From contig CM043970.1 in assembly GCA_014529385.2 (NCBI GenBank), positions 62,547,496 to 62,611,495 of the forward strand: a DNA stretch of 64,000 nt. The letters are read 5' to 3'. Under the pieces are notes generated by a model, which ran no database searches, was not told the DNA's origin, and saw only the letters and a list, made by a program, of their open reading frames with translations. This stretch comes from Adiantum capillus-veneris (lineage: Eukaryota; Streptophyta; Polypodiopsida; Polypodiales; Pteridaceae). The first letter of the stretch is position 1. Each line of letters begins with the position of its first letter. The translations under genes were made by a program, and so were the position numbers. Of this stretch, positions 1-8,695 are shown one piece after another.

Positions 1-389
1 GATCCTTGGAAAATATCAAGATATAATCCAAGTATATTACCATAAAACAATCCAAATACTCCCGAAAGATGTCGTTCATTAAAGGTTGAAAAATTGGTGG
101 GGCATTTGTGAGACCAAATGGCATGATTCTCATCAATATTTTTTTATAATTCTACCAATTCATCTTGAGATAGGATGTATATTGGACCAACAAGGGGTTG
201 GGTTCCCTCTTGAATCTCTATAGCACAATCATAGGGTTGATGCTCTGGTAAGAGGTCTGCATTCTTTTTCTCAAAAACATCATTGTAATCTTGATATTGA
301 CATGGCAATGCCTCCATGATTTTTGTTATTGATGTGTCGGCTGGTGTTGCAAATATCAAGAAAGTTGGATACTTTTTGGTTGTACGCAT
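1..389 (-). pseudogene. gypsy-1 reverse transcriptase remnant
   Basis: Minus-strand Ty3/gypsy pol remnant running off the left edge. At 144-389 it encodes the lead-in to RT (YQDYNDVFEK, then LLPEHQPYDCAIEI and [13 protein letters not shown]). A stop follows, and at about 131-140 the frame jumps straight to the palm segment [10 protein letters not shown]. Roughly 85-90 codons of the fingers/palm region, which normally lie between these motifs, are missing. Near positions 14-25 the catalytic YxDD box reads YLDY, so the second catalytic aspartate is lost. The piece belongs with the gag/protease pieces to its right, in order gag-PR-RT on the minus strand. Dead element; family assignment is firm. 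Confidence 0.88.
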
Positions 390-449
390 GAAGACCTTGG
401 CTTCAAGATATATAGGCCTATTAGGCCCTCCCTTCTTCTTTTGGAGTTT

Positions 450-1171
450 TCATGGTTCAATTCTCCGAGCCCTCAAATATGTTAGGGTTATGTAATTCAA
501 GCCAGAGTAGACCAATAACAATTGGAATGCTTGGGCTTGTATGATATTGAACGCTATTCTTGAAACATGATCCTTTAATGTTACTTCTATGGGGCGAGTT
601 TCATACGTGACATCCCCCGAAGCGAGGGGATGACCATCAATGACTTCTATAGTTGCTGGATTATACCTCTCCACAAGTGGTATGCCTTGTTCTTTTGAAA
701 ATTCTTTGTCCATGACGCACGCTGTTGCGCCTGAATCTTGTAATGCTTCACAATCCATGGGCCTACCCAGCATATGGTTCTTGACCGGTAGCATAAAACT
801 TGAAGTGGAATAAGCGGGAAGAAAGAGACCTTCTTTTTCCTGTCTTTTGTCCAATTGGTCGGTCTCTATTGAGGTTGGACTTCCATGTTTTCCAAACACG
901 TGGAGGCCTACACCATGAACCTTCATCCTTATCTTCCTTGGACATTGTTGAATAATGTGCCCCTGCTCTCCACAATACATACATAGCCATTGTTGAATAA
1001 TGTGCCCCTGCTCTCCACAAAACATACATAGCCATTAATGCATGGCCTTTGCTTCTCTTGGGCTGAGAGAGGTTGAAACCGTGTTGAATCAATTTGCATG
1101 GGCTCGATGCTTGATTCATGGCCCTGTTGAGGTGTGTAGACATCATGTGTTACTTCTATTTGGGATTGCAA
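450..1171 (-). pseudogene. gypsy-1 gag C-terminus, zinc knuckle and protease
   Basis: The gag C-terminal segment (EPMQIDSTRFQPLSAQEKQR) lies at 929-1171 in one frame and continues in another frame through a CCHC knuckle (C-x2-C-x4-H-x4-C, within CMYCGEQGHIIQQCPRK) into a retropepsin with active site LQDSGATACV. The wording of this gag is typical of Tcn1-like chromoviruses; that is family knowledge recalled, not searched. The knuckle-coding stretch is duplicated in tandem, 45 bp twice (944-988 and 989-1033); the outer copy has lost the last cysteine of the CCHC. At least one frameshift separates the two ORFs. It follows the gag body at 1362-1766 and precedes RT at 1-389. Confidence 0.85.
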
Positions 1172-1361
1172 TGGTGCCCCAAGACGCCTCTCGTATCATC
1201 TCTCAAATAGTCGATTATCACATTCTATTGCTTGAGAGATGAACTTGCTTAGTGTGTGAACCTTTGGCATAGTCAATAAAGATCTTTTATGTCATCCTTT
1301 AATCACCACCAAAATTGGATAATGAAATATCCTCATGCCAAGTCAAATCACAAGTGAGTTG

Positions 1362-1766
1362 TCAAAATTTGGATGCACATATGAATGCATGTCTTGTTCC
1401 TTGGAGGAGAGTTCTAAGTTTGGTTTCATCAACCCTTGCTCTATAGGTATCCCCAAAGGTTGCAGAGAACTCCTGCACAAAAGCTTCGAATTCATGAAGG
1501 AGAGGAGATTCTTTTTCAAGTAAGGGAGCAAACCAAGAGAGAGACATACCCAAGAGGAGGGTCCCAATAAGATCTACTTGAGAGGAATCATCTAGATAAC
1601 GCACTTGTTGCATTCGAATGAAGAGACGCACTTGGAGAAAACCTCTAAACTTTGATCTAGTCCCATCAAATTTTTCAAGCATGCTGACCTTCGGCTCCTT
1701 CTTATATTGTTGAGAATAGCTTGTGCTTGATGTGTGCTTGTCTCTTAAAGCTCTTGAATTTGTCAT
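1362..1766 (-). pseudogene. gypsy-1 gag (retrotransposon capsid region)
   Basis: Encodes a retrotransposon gag domain: KFDGTRSKFRGFLQVRLFI, then SSQVDLIGTLLLGMSLSWFAPLLE, then FVQEFSATFGDTYRAR. This is the capsid-like part that packages element RNA. No start was chosen with confidence; the reading frame opens near 1766 and is lost toward 1362, before the C-terminal gag piece at 929-1171. The order on the minus strand, 5' LTR (1948 upward), gag, knuckle/protease, RT, is normal for Ty3/gypsy. Confidence 0.82.
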
Positions 1767-1929
1767 TGAAGATCTTGCAAGGCCGGACCCAAAAGATTAG
1801 GGGTTTCCCTACTTAGCTTGAAGTTGAGCGTTACTCTCGCAAAGTTCTTGTAACTAAGCTTGGATGCTTCGCAATGCGCTGATGACACCTTTCATCGTTG
1901 GCTCCATGGTGGCTTGAGAAGACTAAGAG

Positions 1930-1945
1930 ATGGCAGTCTTGCCAA
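1930..1945 (-). promoter_or_regulatory. gypsy-1 candidate primer-binding site
   Basis: On the minus strand, TGGCAAGACTGCC begins three bases inside the LTR end. A TGG start directly downstream of a 5' LTR is what a tRNA 3' CCA end pairs with to prime minus-strand DNA synthesis. Which tRNA it matches cannot be decided here. Confidence 0.45.
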
Positions 1946-1947
1946 AC

Positions 1948-2210
1948 TGTTATGAGCGCGTATAGAGCTAGAAGAAAGCAAGAGGAGGTGCTCACAATGT
2001 AAAATAACTTGGGACTTGATGATAAGATTAATCTTGATTATAAGACTTAATACTTTATTAAGAGAGCTAGATACAAGACTTGGATTACATGACTTGAGTA
2101 CAAGACAAGGCTTGATTGCAAGGAAAAGACTTGAACATAAGACAAGAACTAGAAGAGGGCTTTCCTCATAGGAGCCTCACAACTGGTGTTGTCAAGAGTG
2201 AGAGACTTGT
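1948..2210 (-). repeat. gypsy-1 5' LTR, R/U5-side part (split)
   Basis: The LTR ends at 1948: on the minus strand it finishes ...CATAACA, followed after three bases by TGGCAAGACTGCC, which fits a primer-binding site. This part runs to 2210, where a complete gag-only LTR element (2211-4898) has inserted; the LTR resumes at 4904. Boundary support is the CA end plus the PBS-like sequence and the gag that follows. The tRNA species matching this PBS was not identified. Confidence 0.65.
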
Positions 2211-2553
2211 TGTTGAGATAGGCATGTCCTTCTTCAACGACTATGGGAAACACCTCTACATGTGCATACTATTTGCTATTGGAATTTGGCCTATGTGTTG
2301 TATGGCTATGTGTAAGATAAGTAGAAAGGAGGAGCTCTAGCCGGATATCTACTCCAGGCTTATAAATAAAGTCCTTTATGTACATATTTTTATACTATGG
2401 TGTGTACTTTAATGAAACCTTTTGAGTCAAAATCACGAGTACTCTCTTTCTCTCTCTAACTGTGTAAGCTATGTCTGCACACACACACAAACCTCCTTGA
2501 GCGACACACACACACACACACACTCACACACACACACCCCATTAGCCTCAACA
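2211..2553 (+). repeat. 5' LTR of gag-only element
   Basis: 343-bp LTR, TGTTGAG...CAACA, closely matching 4544-4898. It holds a TATA-like TATAAATAAAG stretch at about 2370 and ends in (CT)n and (CA)n tracts, which differ in length between the two LTRs as expected for slippage. Confidence 0.88.
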
Positions 2554-2555
2554 AC

Positions 2556-2567
2556 TGGTATCAGAGC
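2556..2567 (+). promoter_or_regulatory. Primer-binding site, initiator-Met tRNA type
   Basis: TGGTATCAGAGC two bases after the 5' LTR is the standard plant copia PBS complementary to the 3' end of initiator methionine tRNA. Confidence 0.85.
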
Positions 2568-3454
2568 TAGTGAGAAAAACGACAAGCTTCGCAATCCTAT
2601 TAGCATCACACAAAATCTCAATTTATTGATTTTCAAGTGCATTAATCATTGATCAGAAGGTGATAAAGAAGCCCAAATCAGCCCCTTAATCGAATAAAAT
2701 CGAGATCATGGCTTCAAGTTGCTTTGATCCGAGCTAGCGGATGTTTTTTCCTCACTAAGGCGTTCTCTCCTACAACTTTGGATCATGCAAAGATGAAAAT
2801 TTCATCTTATCACCTCATTCGATGGCTTCGACTTCACTTCAGAATCTCTTCTCGGCCTTGGAGTTTTGCCAATTAGCCCCAGCGGATGCAATTGCAGCTC
2901 CAAAATGACCCCCACTACAACCTCTAATCAAACGTAGCTGTTCCTTTTTGCGCAACAACTCAACCAACGAGTCCTGCTTGTTCTACAGATTTCACCATTT
3001 CACTACACATCTCATTTTATTTTAATTTTTTATTTCGCTTACCTTTGAGCTCACAAGGTGTCCATTCACACTAAGTGAAGATGACCTAATTATCAAAGTG
3101 GGAGAATCAAAACTCAATCCCTTCAAGGCTTACAGGGAAGCCGTCGCCCACACCAAGCAAATCGGCCCTTCAAATTTATACACACGACGGCTCTTCACGC
3201 AAAGCAAGACAGAGCAAATCAAATCTACACAAGCAGGCAAAGAAATTTAAATTTCACACGAAGCAATGCAAAGGAACCATAGTTTCTTTTAATTCTCTCA
3301 AGGCGAGATAATTATGTGAAGAGGTGCTTCACAAATCTTTTATGAAGAGTGACTTCATGATCAGGGAATTGTTTTAATCTCACGCCACCTATTGTAAAGA
3401 GGAAGACACTGACCTTGACAAAGCGTCAAGTGTTAAGACCCCTCTGCTGGCACT

Positions 3455-4393
3455 ATGGGAGAAAAGGGAATTGAAAAATTTAATGGCAAAGGCTTCCACA
3501 CCTGGCAAACCTAGCTGCGAGGATATTTTATGAAAAAGCGATTGTGGTCTCTCGTAAAACCGAGAGTAAGCAAACCATACACTTCTGTTGAAGGCACTCT
3601 CACTATGGCCCAAATCGCACAAGCACAAGCTAAAGATGTACAAGCACAAGCACAAGCACAAGCTAAAGATGTACAAGCACTTGGCATAATTATCACATCA
3701 CTCCACGATAACTATGTGCACTTTACAAATAGTTGCACCACTGTAATCCAAGCATGAGATATTCTGGAACATAACTTTGGTGCTAAAAAAAAGCAAAGTA
3801 AGATTAGATTAAAGAAAAATCTTTATGAACTTACTATGCTTCAAGAGGAGGATGTTTCAAGCTTCGTTAATAGACTAATGAGCATAATCATGCAGCTCAC
3901 TTACATTCAGTGCCAAGTCCTAGAAGAAGATCAAGTCGTTGTGCTCCTGATTGCTCTACTTGAAAGTTTTGACAACATAGTCACATTCTTAGAGCAAAAG
4001 GAACCCATACCTTCTCTACAATATGTTACAAGGGCAATCCATGAGGAAGAAAAGAAAAATAAGAAGAAATCTGAATCGGTGGGAGGAGCTTATTTTACAT
4101 CATCATCATCATCATTGAGGGCGTCATCATCATCACCTAGATTAAATAACAAGAAGTTTTATGAGTGTGGCAAGCTTGGACACTTATCCAAGGACTATTA
4201 CAAGAACAAGTATTGTAGCAATTGCGGCATCAAAGGTCATCCACCATCAAAATGCCAAGGAAGCAACAACAAAGACAAAAGTAGAGTCAATCTTGCAGAA
4301 GAAGAGGACGGAGATGCAGCTCAACATCCAGAGAATTGTCTCCACATCTGTATTGTCCCCAACTACTTTTGCGAGTATACTGATGTACTATAA
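3455..4393 (+). pseudogene. copia-type gag of the gag-only element
   Basis: One reading frame from the ATG at 3455 (MGEKGIEKFNGKGFHTWQT) through KKRLWSLVKP and QEEDVSSFVNRLMSII to a zinc-knuckle region. The second knuckle is intact (CSNCGIKGHPPSKC, C-x2-C-x4-H-x4-C); the first (FYECGKLGHLSKDYY) has lost cysteine ligands. Two in-frame stops break it: TAG at 3512-3514 and TGA at 3755-3757. A CAAGCACAAG-type expansion at about 3617-3680 encodes AQAQAQ repeats. This is the nucleocapsid/capsid protein that would form the particle; there is no protease, integrase or RT after it. Confidence 0.85.
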
Positions 4394-4543
4394 ATGTTCT
4401 TCCACCTTCTTTGTTTAAGGGGAGGATTTCTTAGTGTGTGTGACACCATATGACGAGACCACTCAGTCTGTGTGACTATTAGCCTATGTGACTTTAGGTC
4501 TCGATCCATCTTCATTCAGTTAGTACATGCCTATGGGGAGCAT

Positions 4544-4841
4544 TGTTGAGGTAGGCATGTCCTTCTTCAACGACTATCTGAAACACCTCTACATGTGCAT
4601 ACTATTTGCTATTAGCATTTGGCCTATGTGTTGTATGGCTATGTGTAAGCTAAGTAGAAAAGGAGGAGCTCCAGTCGAATATCTACTCTAGTCTAATAAA
4701 TAAAGCCCTCTATGTACATAATTTTATGCTATGGTGTGTACTTTAATGTAAAACCTTTTGAGTCAAAATCACGAGTACTCTCTCTCTCTCTCTCTCTCTT
4801 ATTGTGTAAGATATGTTTCCACACACACACAAACCTCCTTG

Positions 4842-4885
<44 letters not shown>

Positions 4886-4898
4886 ATCAGCCCCAACA
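4544..4898 (+). repeat. 3' LTR of gag-only element
   Basis: 355 bp, TGTTGAG...CAACA, matching 2211-2553 with scattered substitutions and longer CT and CA tracts. It is followed by the duplicated target CTTGT. Confidence 0.88.
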
Positions 4899-4903
4899 CT
4901 TGT

Positions 4904-5432
4904 GGCCCAAGACCCCTATTTATACTAGTGCTTGAAGAGGTTACTTGAGAAGGTTAGAACTTTCTAGGTTCTTCTGAGGAGGTTACAATCTTCTATAACC
5001 TTCTTGTTCCTTTTAGTTCTTCTAGAACCTTCTAGATCCTTCTTCAACTTTCTAGAGCTTTCCAAAAACTTATAGATTCTTTCGAAAAATTCTCCAAGAT
5101 TCTAGAATCTCCTTAATACGTACTTCTAGAATCTTCTAGATCCTTCCAGATTATTCTAGAGTCTTCTAGTGATGATGCGATCGATGACATAGGGGATGAT
5201 GCAGGCGATATTAGAGGTGTTGATGCAAGTGATGACATAGGCGATGACATCAACGATGATGTATGTGATGTTATAAGCGACTGACTCTCAAGAATCCATG
5301 ACAAGCTCCCACTATTGACCACGCATGGAGAGAGCACTCTCTCATGTTGATACAAGCATATGGCTCACGTTATTGTATATATATCATAATTTCCAAGTTG
5401 AAGCACCCACGTATGGGTTTATTACAGTGACA
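4904..5432 (-). repeat. gypsy-1 LTR, U3-side part
   Basis: Resumption of the LTR interrupted by the gag-only element. On the minus strand it carries a TATA box and, upstream, repeated AGATTCTAGAA-type sequence and GATGACATC-type short repeats. The outer end is a guess: TGTCAC at 5432 on the minus strand would give a TG start and a total LTR of about 0.8 kb. No duplicated target could be tested because the other LTR is outside the window. Confidence 0.5.
4913..4924 (-). promoter_or_regulatory. TATA box of gypsy-1 LTR promoter
   Basis: Minus-strand TATAAATAGGGG inside the LTR, a canonical core promoter. The gag-only element inserted about 10 bp downstream of it, where transcripts would start or be about to start. 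Confidence 0.55.
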
Positions 5433-5529
5433 CGTGGTGGCCTCTGGCTCAAGAGCATTCAATCTTCAAAAAAAAATCTCCAATACCCCCAAGGACAATC
5501 CCTTTTGGCCTCCTAAATTCAAATAGTTT

Positions 5530-5902
5530 CAATGTCCAACCCACTTGCCCAATTGCCGTGCCAAAAAACTTGATCGAGACTCCACATTGCCCACTCGAAG
5601 TCCCATGGTTCCTATCACATTTTGATTTCTCTGAGACCTTGATCCAAGGCGCAAAAAAACCAAAAAAAGAACCTGGCACCCTCCCTTTAGAACCTGTTAC
5701 CAACTTTGACCTACCGTATCTCTGCCAACGGGAATCTGATCGACAATCGTCACCTCTTGCCAGCTGCACATGATGTGGCCTTTCTTCTTGAGCTCTGTCG
5801 AAGCCCAAAAGACACCAAATGGCACGCGTCCTAAGCGAGAAAATTGGCTCATAATCGGCCCCTGTCAAAATTTCATAGCTCGATAACTTGGCCTCTAATT
5901 TA
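5530..5902 (+). repeat. Repeat family A, copy 3 (left part)
   Basis: Non-coding. It shares an ordered set of blocks with 29,560-30,130 and with the reverse complement of 8,780-9,500: a GAGACCTTG...AAAAACC block, a CTGCCAACG block, then CAAATGGCAC and CGGCCCC. Identity is patchy, so this is an old copy. It is interrupted at 5903 by TIR element E1. The long minus-strand ORF across it (5449-5994) has no recognisable domain. Confidence 0.55.
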
Positions 5903-6995
5903 GCACTAGTTTGGTACCAAAAAGGACACTTTAGTGTTCTTTTTTTGCAATTTAAATAAAATGGTACATGAAATTTAGAACAATGCTTTTGCAAAACCTA
6001 TAAAATGAGCAGGGTGCATGCAATAATCATGGTAACTACTTATATATGTGTTTGATATTTTTGCAATCGTCATGTGAGAAAAAAATTCTTTGTGACTAGA
6101 ATTAAATATAGAAAGTCCAGTGGGTCAAATATGCAACGTTCACAAATTCAATTAACATACATAAGGTGATAATTTTTAATGGTTATTCAAGCCACATTTG
6201 GTGATTTATGGCATATCTAAAAAACTGCGCATGTTGTAATTATGATTTTTTATTTATCAAAGATAAGCCTTAAAATAAAGTCCACTTTTGGATTTTTTTT
6301 TTTCATCTCACTTATTTTATACAAATACCTCATATGGACACAATTGGGAGATTTATATACACACTTTCATTAGTTTTTCATAGCAATGTTATTTTTGCAA
6401 GAAATTACGCACTACAATTTTTTTAAAATGGGCTTAAATTAGAAGATGCCTATGAGTTTCAACCCTTGAAAAAATGCTTAGTTGATGGGTATTTACCTAT
6501 AGATACATTATACACCTTAGGTTTTGTCCCATAACCTCATCATGTTAATGAAAGAGGCCTTGAAAGACCAAAATTTTCCTCTTTGTCAGCATTTTCAAGA
6601 TTTTGGTCTTTTGATTATAAAAAAAGTTTAGTCCCATAACTAGGTTATGAAGCTCAATTTCTTGCTAAAATAAGTTTTTTCCTATCCATACACCTTGAAA
6701 TCTATGCAAAATCTTATTTTGATGAGAATTTATTTTCAATCTATGAAAATTTATTAAAACTACATTGGATTTCTATGATTTTTCAATCTTAAAACGTATT
6801 ATTATAATCTTATTTTGGTATTAACTTTGGCAAAAGTAAAATTTGGCTATGTTCTTCACCTCATAGCTGACCTAAGATATGAACGTGACCTATGAATTTT
6901 TTTCTAGATTCACCAAATAATAATGACAAGTTGCTAGAACATAAGGACACTTTAGTGTCTCAGGACATTTGAGTGTCCGATTACAGAACAAGTGC
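5903..6995. mobile_element. TIR element E1 (TA target duplication)
   Basis: 1,093-bp non-coding AT-rich insertion. The ends are inverted: GCACTAGTTTGGTA at the left and, read on the minus strand, GCACTTGTTCTGTA at the right. TA lies on both sides (5901-5902 and 6996-6997). Just inside each end are short palindromes of the type GGACACTTTAGTGTTC (near 5923 and 6945), plus GGACATTTGAGTGTCC near 6963. The same terminal plan is seen in E2 (50699-52020). TA duplication suggests Tc1/mariner-type mobilisation; no transposase is present. Confidence 0.65.
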
Positions 6996-7340
6996 TACGA
7001 CTTGGATTGTCGATATGAAAAGACTTACATCTTCCACGTTTGTCTAAGATCTGCAACCACTTCTAGTTTTAAATTGTGATAATTTCTCACCTGGGGCTTC
7101 GTTTGATGAGCTGTCTGGACCAGTTTAGTCATCACTTCAAGCTTTACCTTTTCAAGTAGAAAACTAGCCCTTCATACAATCTTCACCTGTGAACCTCAAT
7201 TGGTCTACTTTGAAGCACTTCTAGTTCTTAAAAAACCACATAATATTAGCATACATTCCTATCAATTTGATGCCATAAGCAGTTCTAACATAAATTTGTC
7301 AAAGTTCAAAAATACAAACAAAACTTTGGTTTTCATTGTG
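6996..7340 (+). repeat. Repeat family A, copy 3 (right part)
   Basis: Resumes the family-A order: CTGCAACC, a TTAAATTG block, then a GGGGCTTCGTTTGATGAGC block and CTGTCTGGACCAG, matching 30,050-30,115 and the minus strand near 8,960. The match fades by about 7,200; an ACTTTGG stretch near 7,311 may be the family's end. Confidence 0.5.
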
Positions 7341-8057
7341 CTCTCAAAGCGGCACGACAATGTGATCATGTGAGATTTCTTGTGATCACAATGTTTATTA
7401 TCACATTCACATAATCACAATTAACGTGATAACAAATAAGCTAGTAAGCGGTGACTTGGCAACCCACCAAAACCCCACCAAGATATGTGTTCTTCCCAAT
7501 GTGCTTACTGTGAATCTATGTGAACCCTAAACCGGCCTTGCTAGGAAATGAAAAAATCCAAGCGGGCTAATTGAATTGGACAATTTCTATAGGCTAAGGA
7601 GAAGTCACATGAATATTTAACGTGATCACGTTTTGAAAGGTGATCATCAACATTATTCACGTGTTCACGTATTTGTGATCATATTAATGAAATCCCTGTC
7701 TTGGACTCATAAACACAATCTTGAGTACTTTGCTAACCCATCACAAGCTCACCATAAACAAGAGATGAAAGACAAACATAATGTATAAGTGAGTGTGTGT
7801 AGGCTAGATTGTTACTTAAGCAAATTAGGTCCCAAGATAGATTAACTTGGACTCATAAACACGATCTTGAGTAGTTTGCTAACCCATCACAAGCTCACCA
7901 TAAACAAGAGATATGTAATGCAAACATGGAATGGATTTGTTTATTCACGAAATGAGATTTAAGTAGTTCTACAACCTTGCACCACTACATGTGGGATACT
8001 TCTACCTCTTCTCTCAATGACTCATAGTCTAGTGACTCTAGAAAAAATCTCCCACCT
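7341..8057. other. Non-coding stretch rich in GTGATCAC-type palindromes
   Basis: No gene seen. Between 7,350 and 7,690 there are many copies of GTGATCA/TGATCAC and CGTGATCACG-like words. From 7701 there is a near-tandem duplication (separate entry). Confidence 0.5.
7701..7912. repeat. 66-bp direct repeat, two copies
   Basis: A 66-bp sequence starting TTGGACTCATAAACAC and ending AACAAGAGAT occurs at 7701-7766 and 7847-7912 with only two differences, 146 bp apart. Function unknown. Confidence 0.85.
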
Positions 8058-8695
8058 TACAAGCCGTTGTATGGCATCAAGCAAGGCTCAAGGTAGTGGT
8101 ACCAGAAATTTGATAAGTATATCCAGTCCCAAAGGTATCTTAAGAGCCAAAAAGATCACTGCTTGTTTACACGGAATCTTAATGATGGTTAAATGATCAT
8201 CTTGATTCTCTATGTCAATAATACACTAATTTTTCGAAAGTCCAAAGACGAGATTTCTATTTTGAAGGAGTCATTTAGCACACATTTTGCTATGAAAGAT
8301 TTGGGATGTGCCAATCATTTTCTTGGTATGCATATAAAGACGGATCGTAAGCTGGAATATTGGAGTTACATTAGGAAAACAATATTCACAAGGTCTTGCA
8401 ACATTTCAATATGAAAAAGGTAAATAATACATTGAGTGTCCCAATCAAGCATATGAAAAATTTAGCAATAATGATGCTCCCAAGTCTGATGCTGAAAAAT
8501 CAAAAATGGAAAAAAGTGCCTTATCCTTCAATAGCAGGTAGTCTCATGTTTTTCATGGTAGCCACAAGATCGGACATTGCAATTGCAGTAGGAGTGGTTA
8601 GCAGATTTATGGCAAATCCTGGTAGAAAGAACTGGGAAGTAGTGAAGCATATTTTGAAATACCTCAACAGTATATCAAGAAAGTACTTACATTGG
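8058..8695 (+). pseudogene. copia-2 reverse transcriptase/RNase H, first part
   Basis: Ty1/copia pol remnant: KPLYGIKQGSR, an in-frame TAG at 8094-8096 where the family has glutamine, WYQKF, then ILYVNN in place of the catalytic YVDD (both Asp to Asn), FAMKDLG and HFLGMHIK. A second frame continues with VPYPSIAGSLMFFMVATRSD, AVGVVSRFMANPG and VKHILKYLNS. The RNase H module starts at LHW and is cut at 8695 by repeat A2; it resumes at 10780. The 5' half of the element is missing. Confidence 0.85.

Larger units (their letters stand above)
2211..4898 (+). mobile_element. Complete gag-only copia-type LTR element (TR-GAG-like)
   Basis: A 2,688-bp LTR retrotransposon with all non-coding hallmarks but no pol. 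The LTRs (2211-2553 and 4544-4898) begin TGTTGAG and end CAACA. The element is flanked by a perfect 5-bp target-site duplication, CTTGT (2206-2210 and 4899-4903). A PBS (TGGTATCAGAGC, 2556-2567) follows the 5' LTR, and a purine-rich stretch (TGGGGAGCA) precedes the 3' LTR. Between them is only a copia-type gag (3455-4393). Terminal-repeat retrotransposons carrying just gag are known in plants as TR-GAG elements; they use pol from relatives. It sits inside the LTR of gypsy-1. An ordinary internal-deletion derivative of a full copia is the alternative. Confidence 0.88.

Noticed and set aside
5449-5994. 181-codon minus-strand ORF
   Set aside because: It crosses the gypsy-1 LTR edge, repeat A copy 3 and the E1 boundary; composition and lack of any domain argue against a gene.
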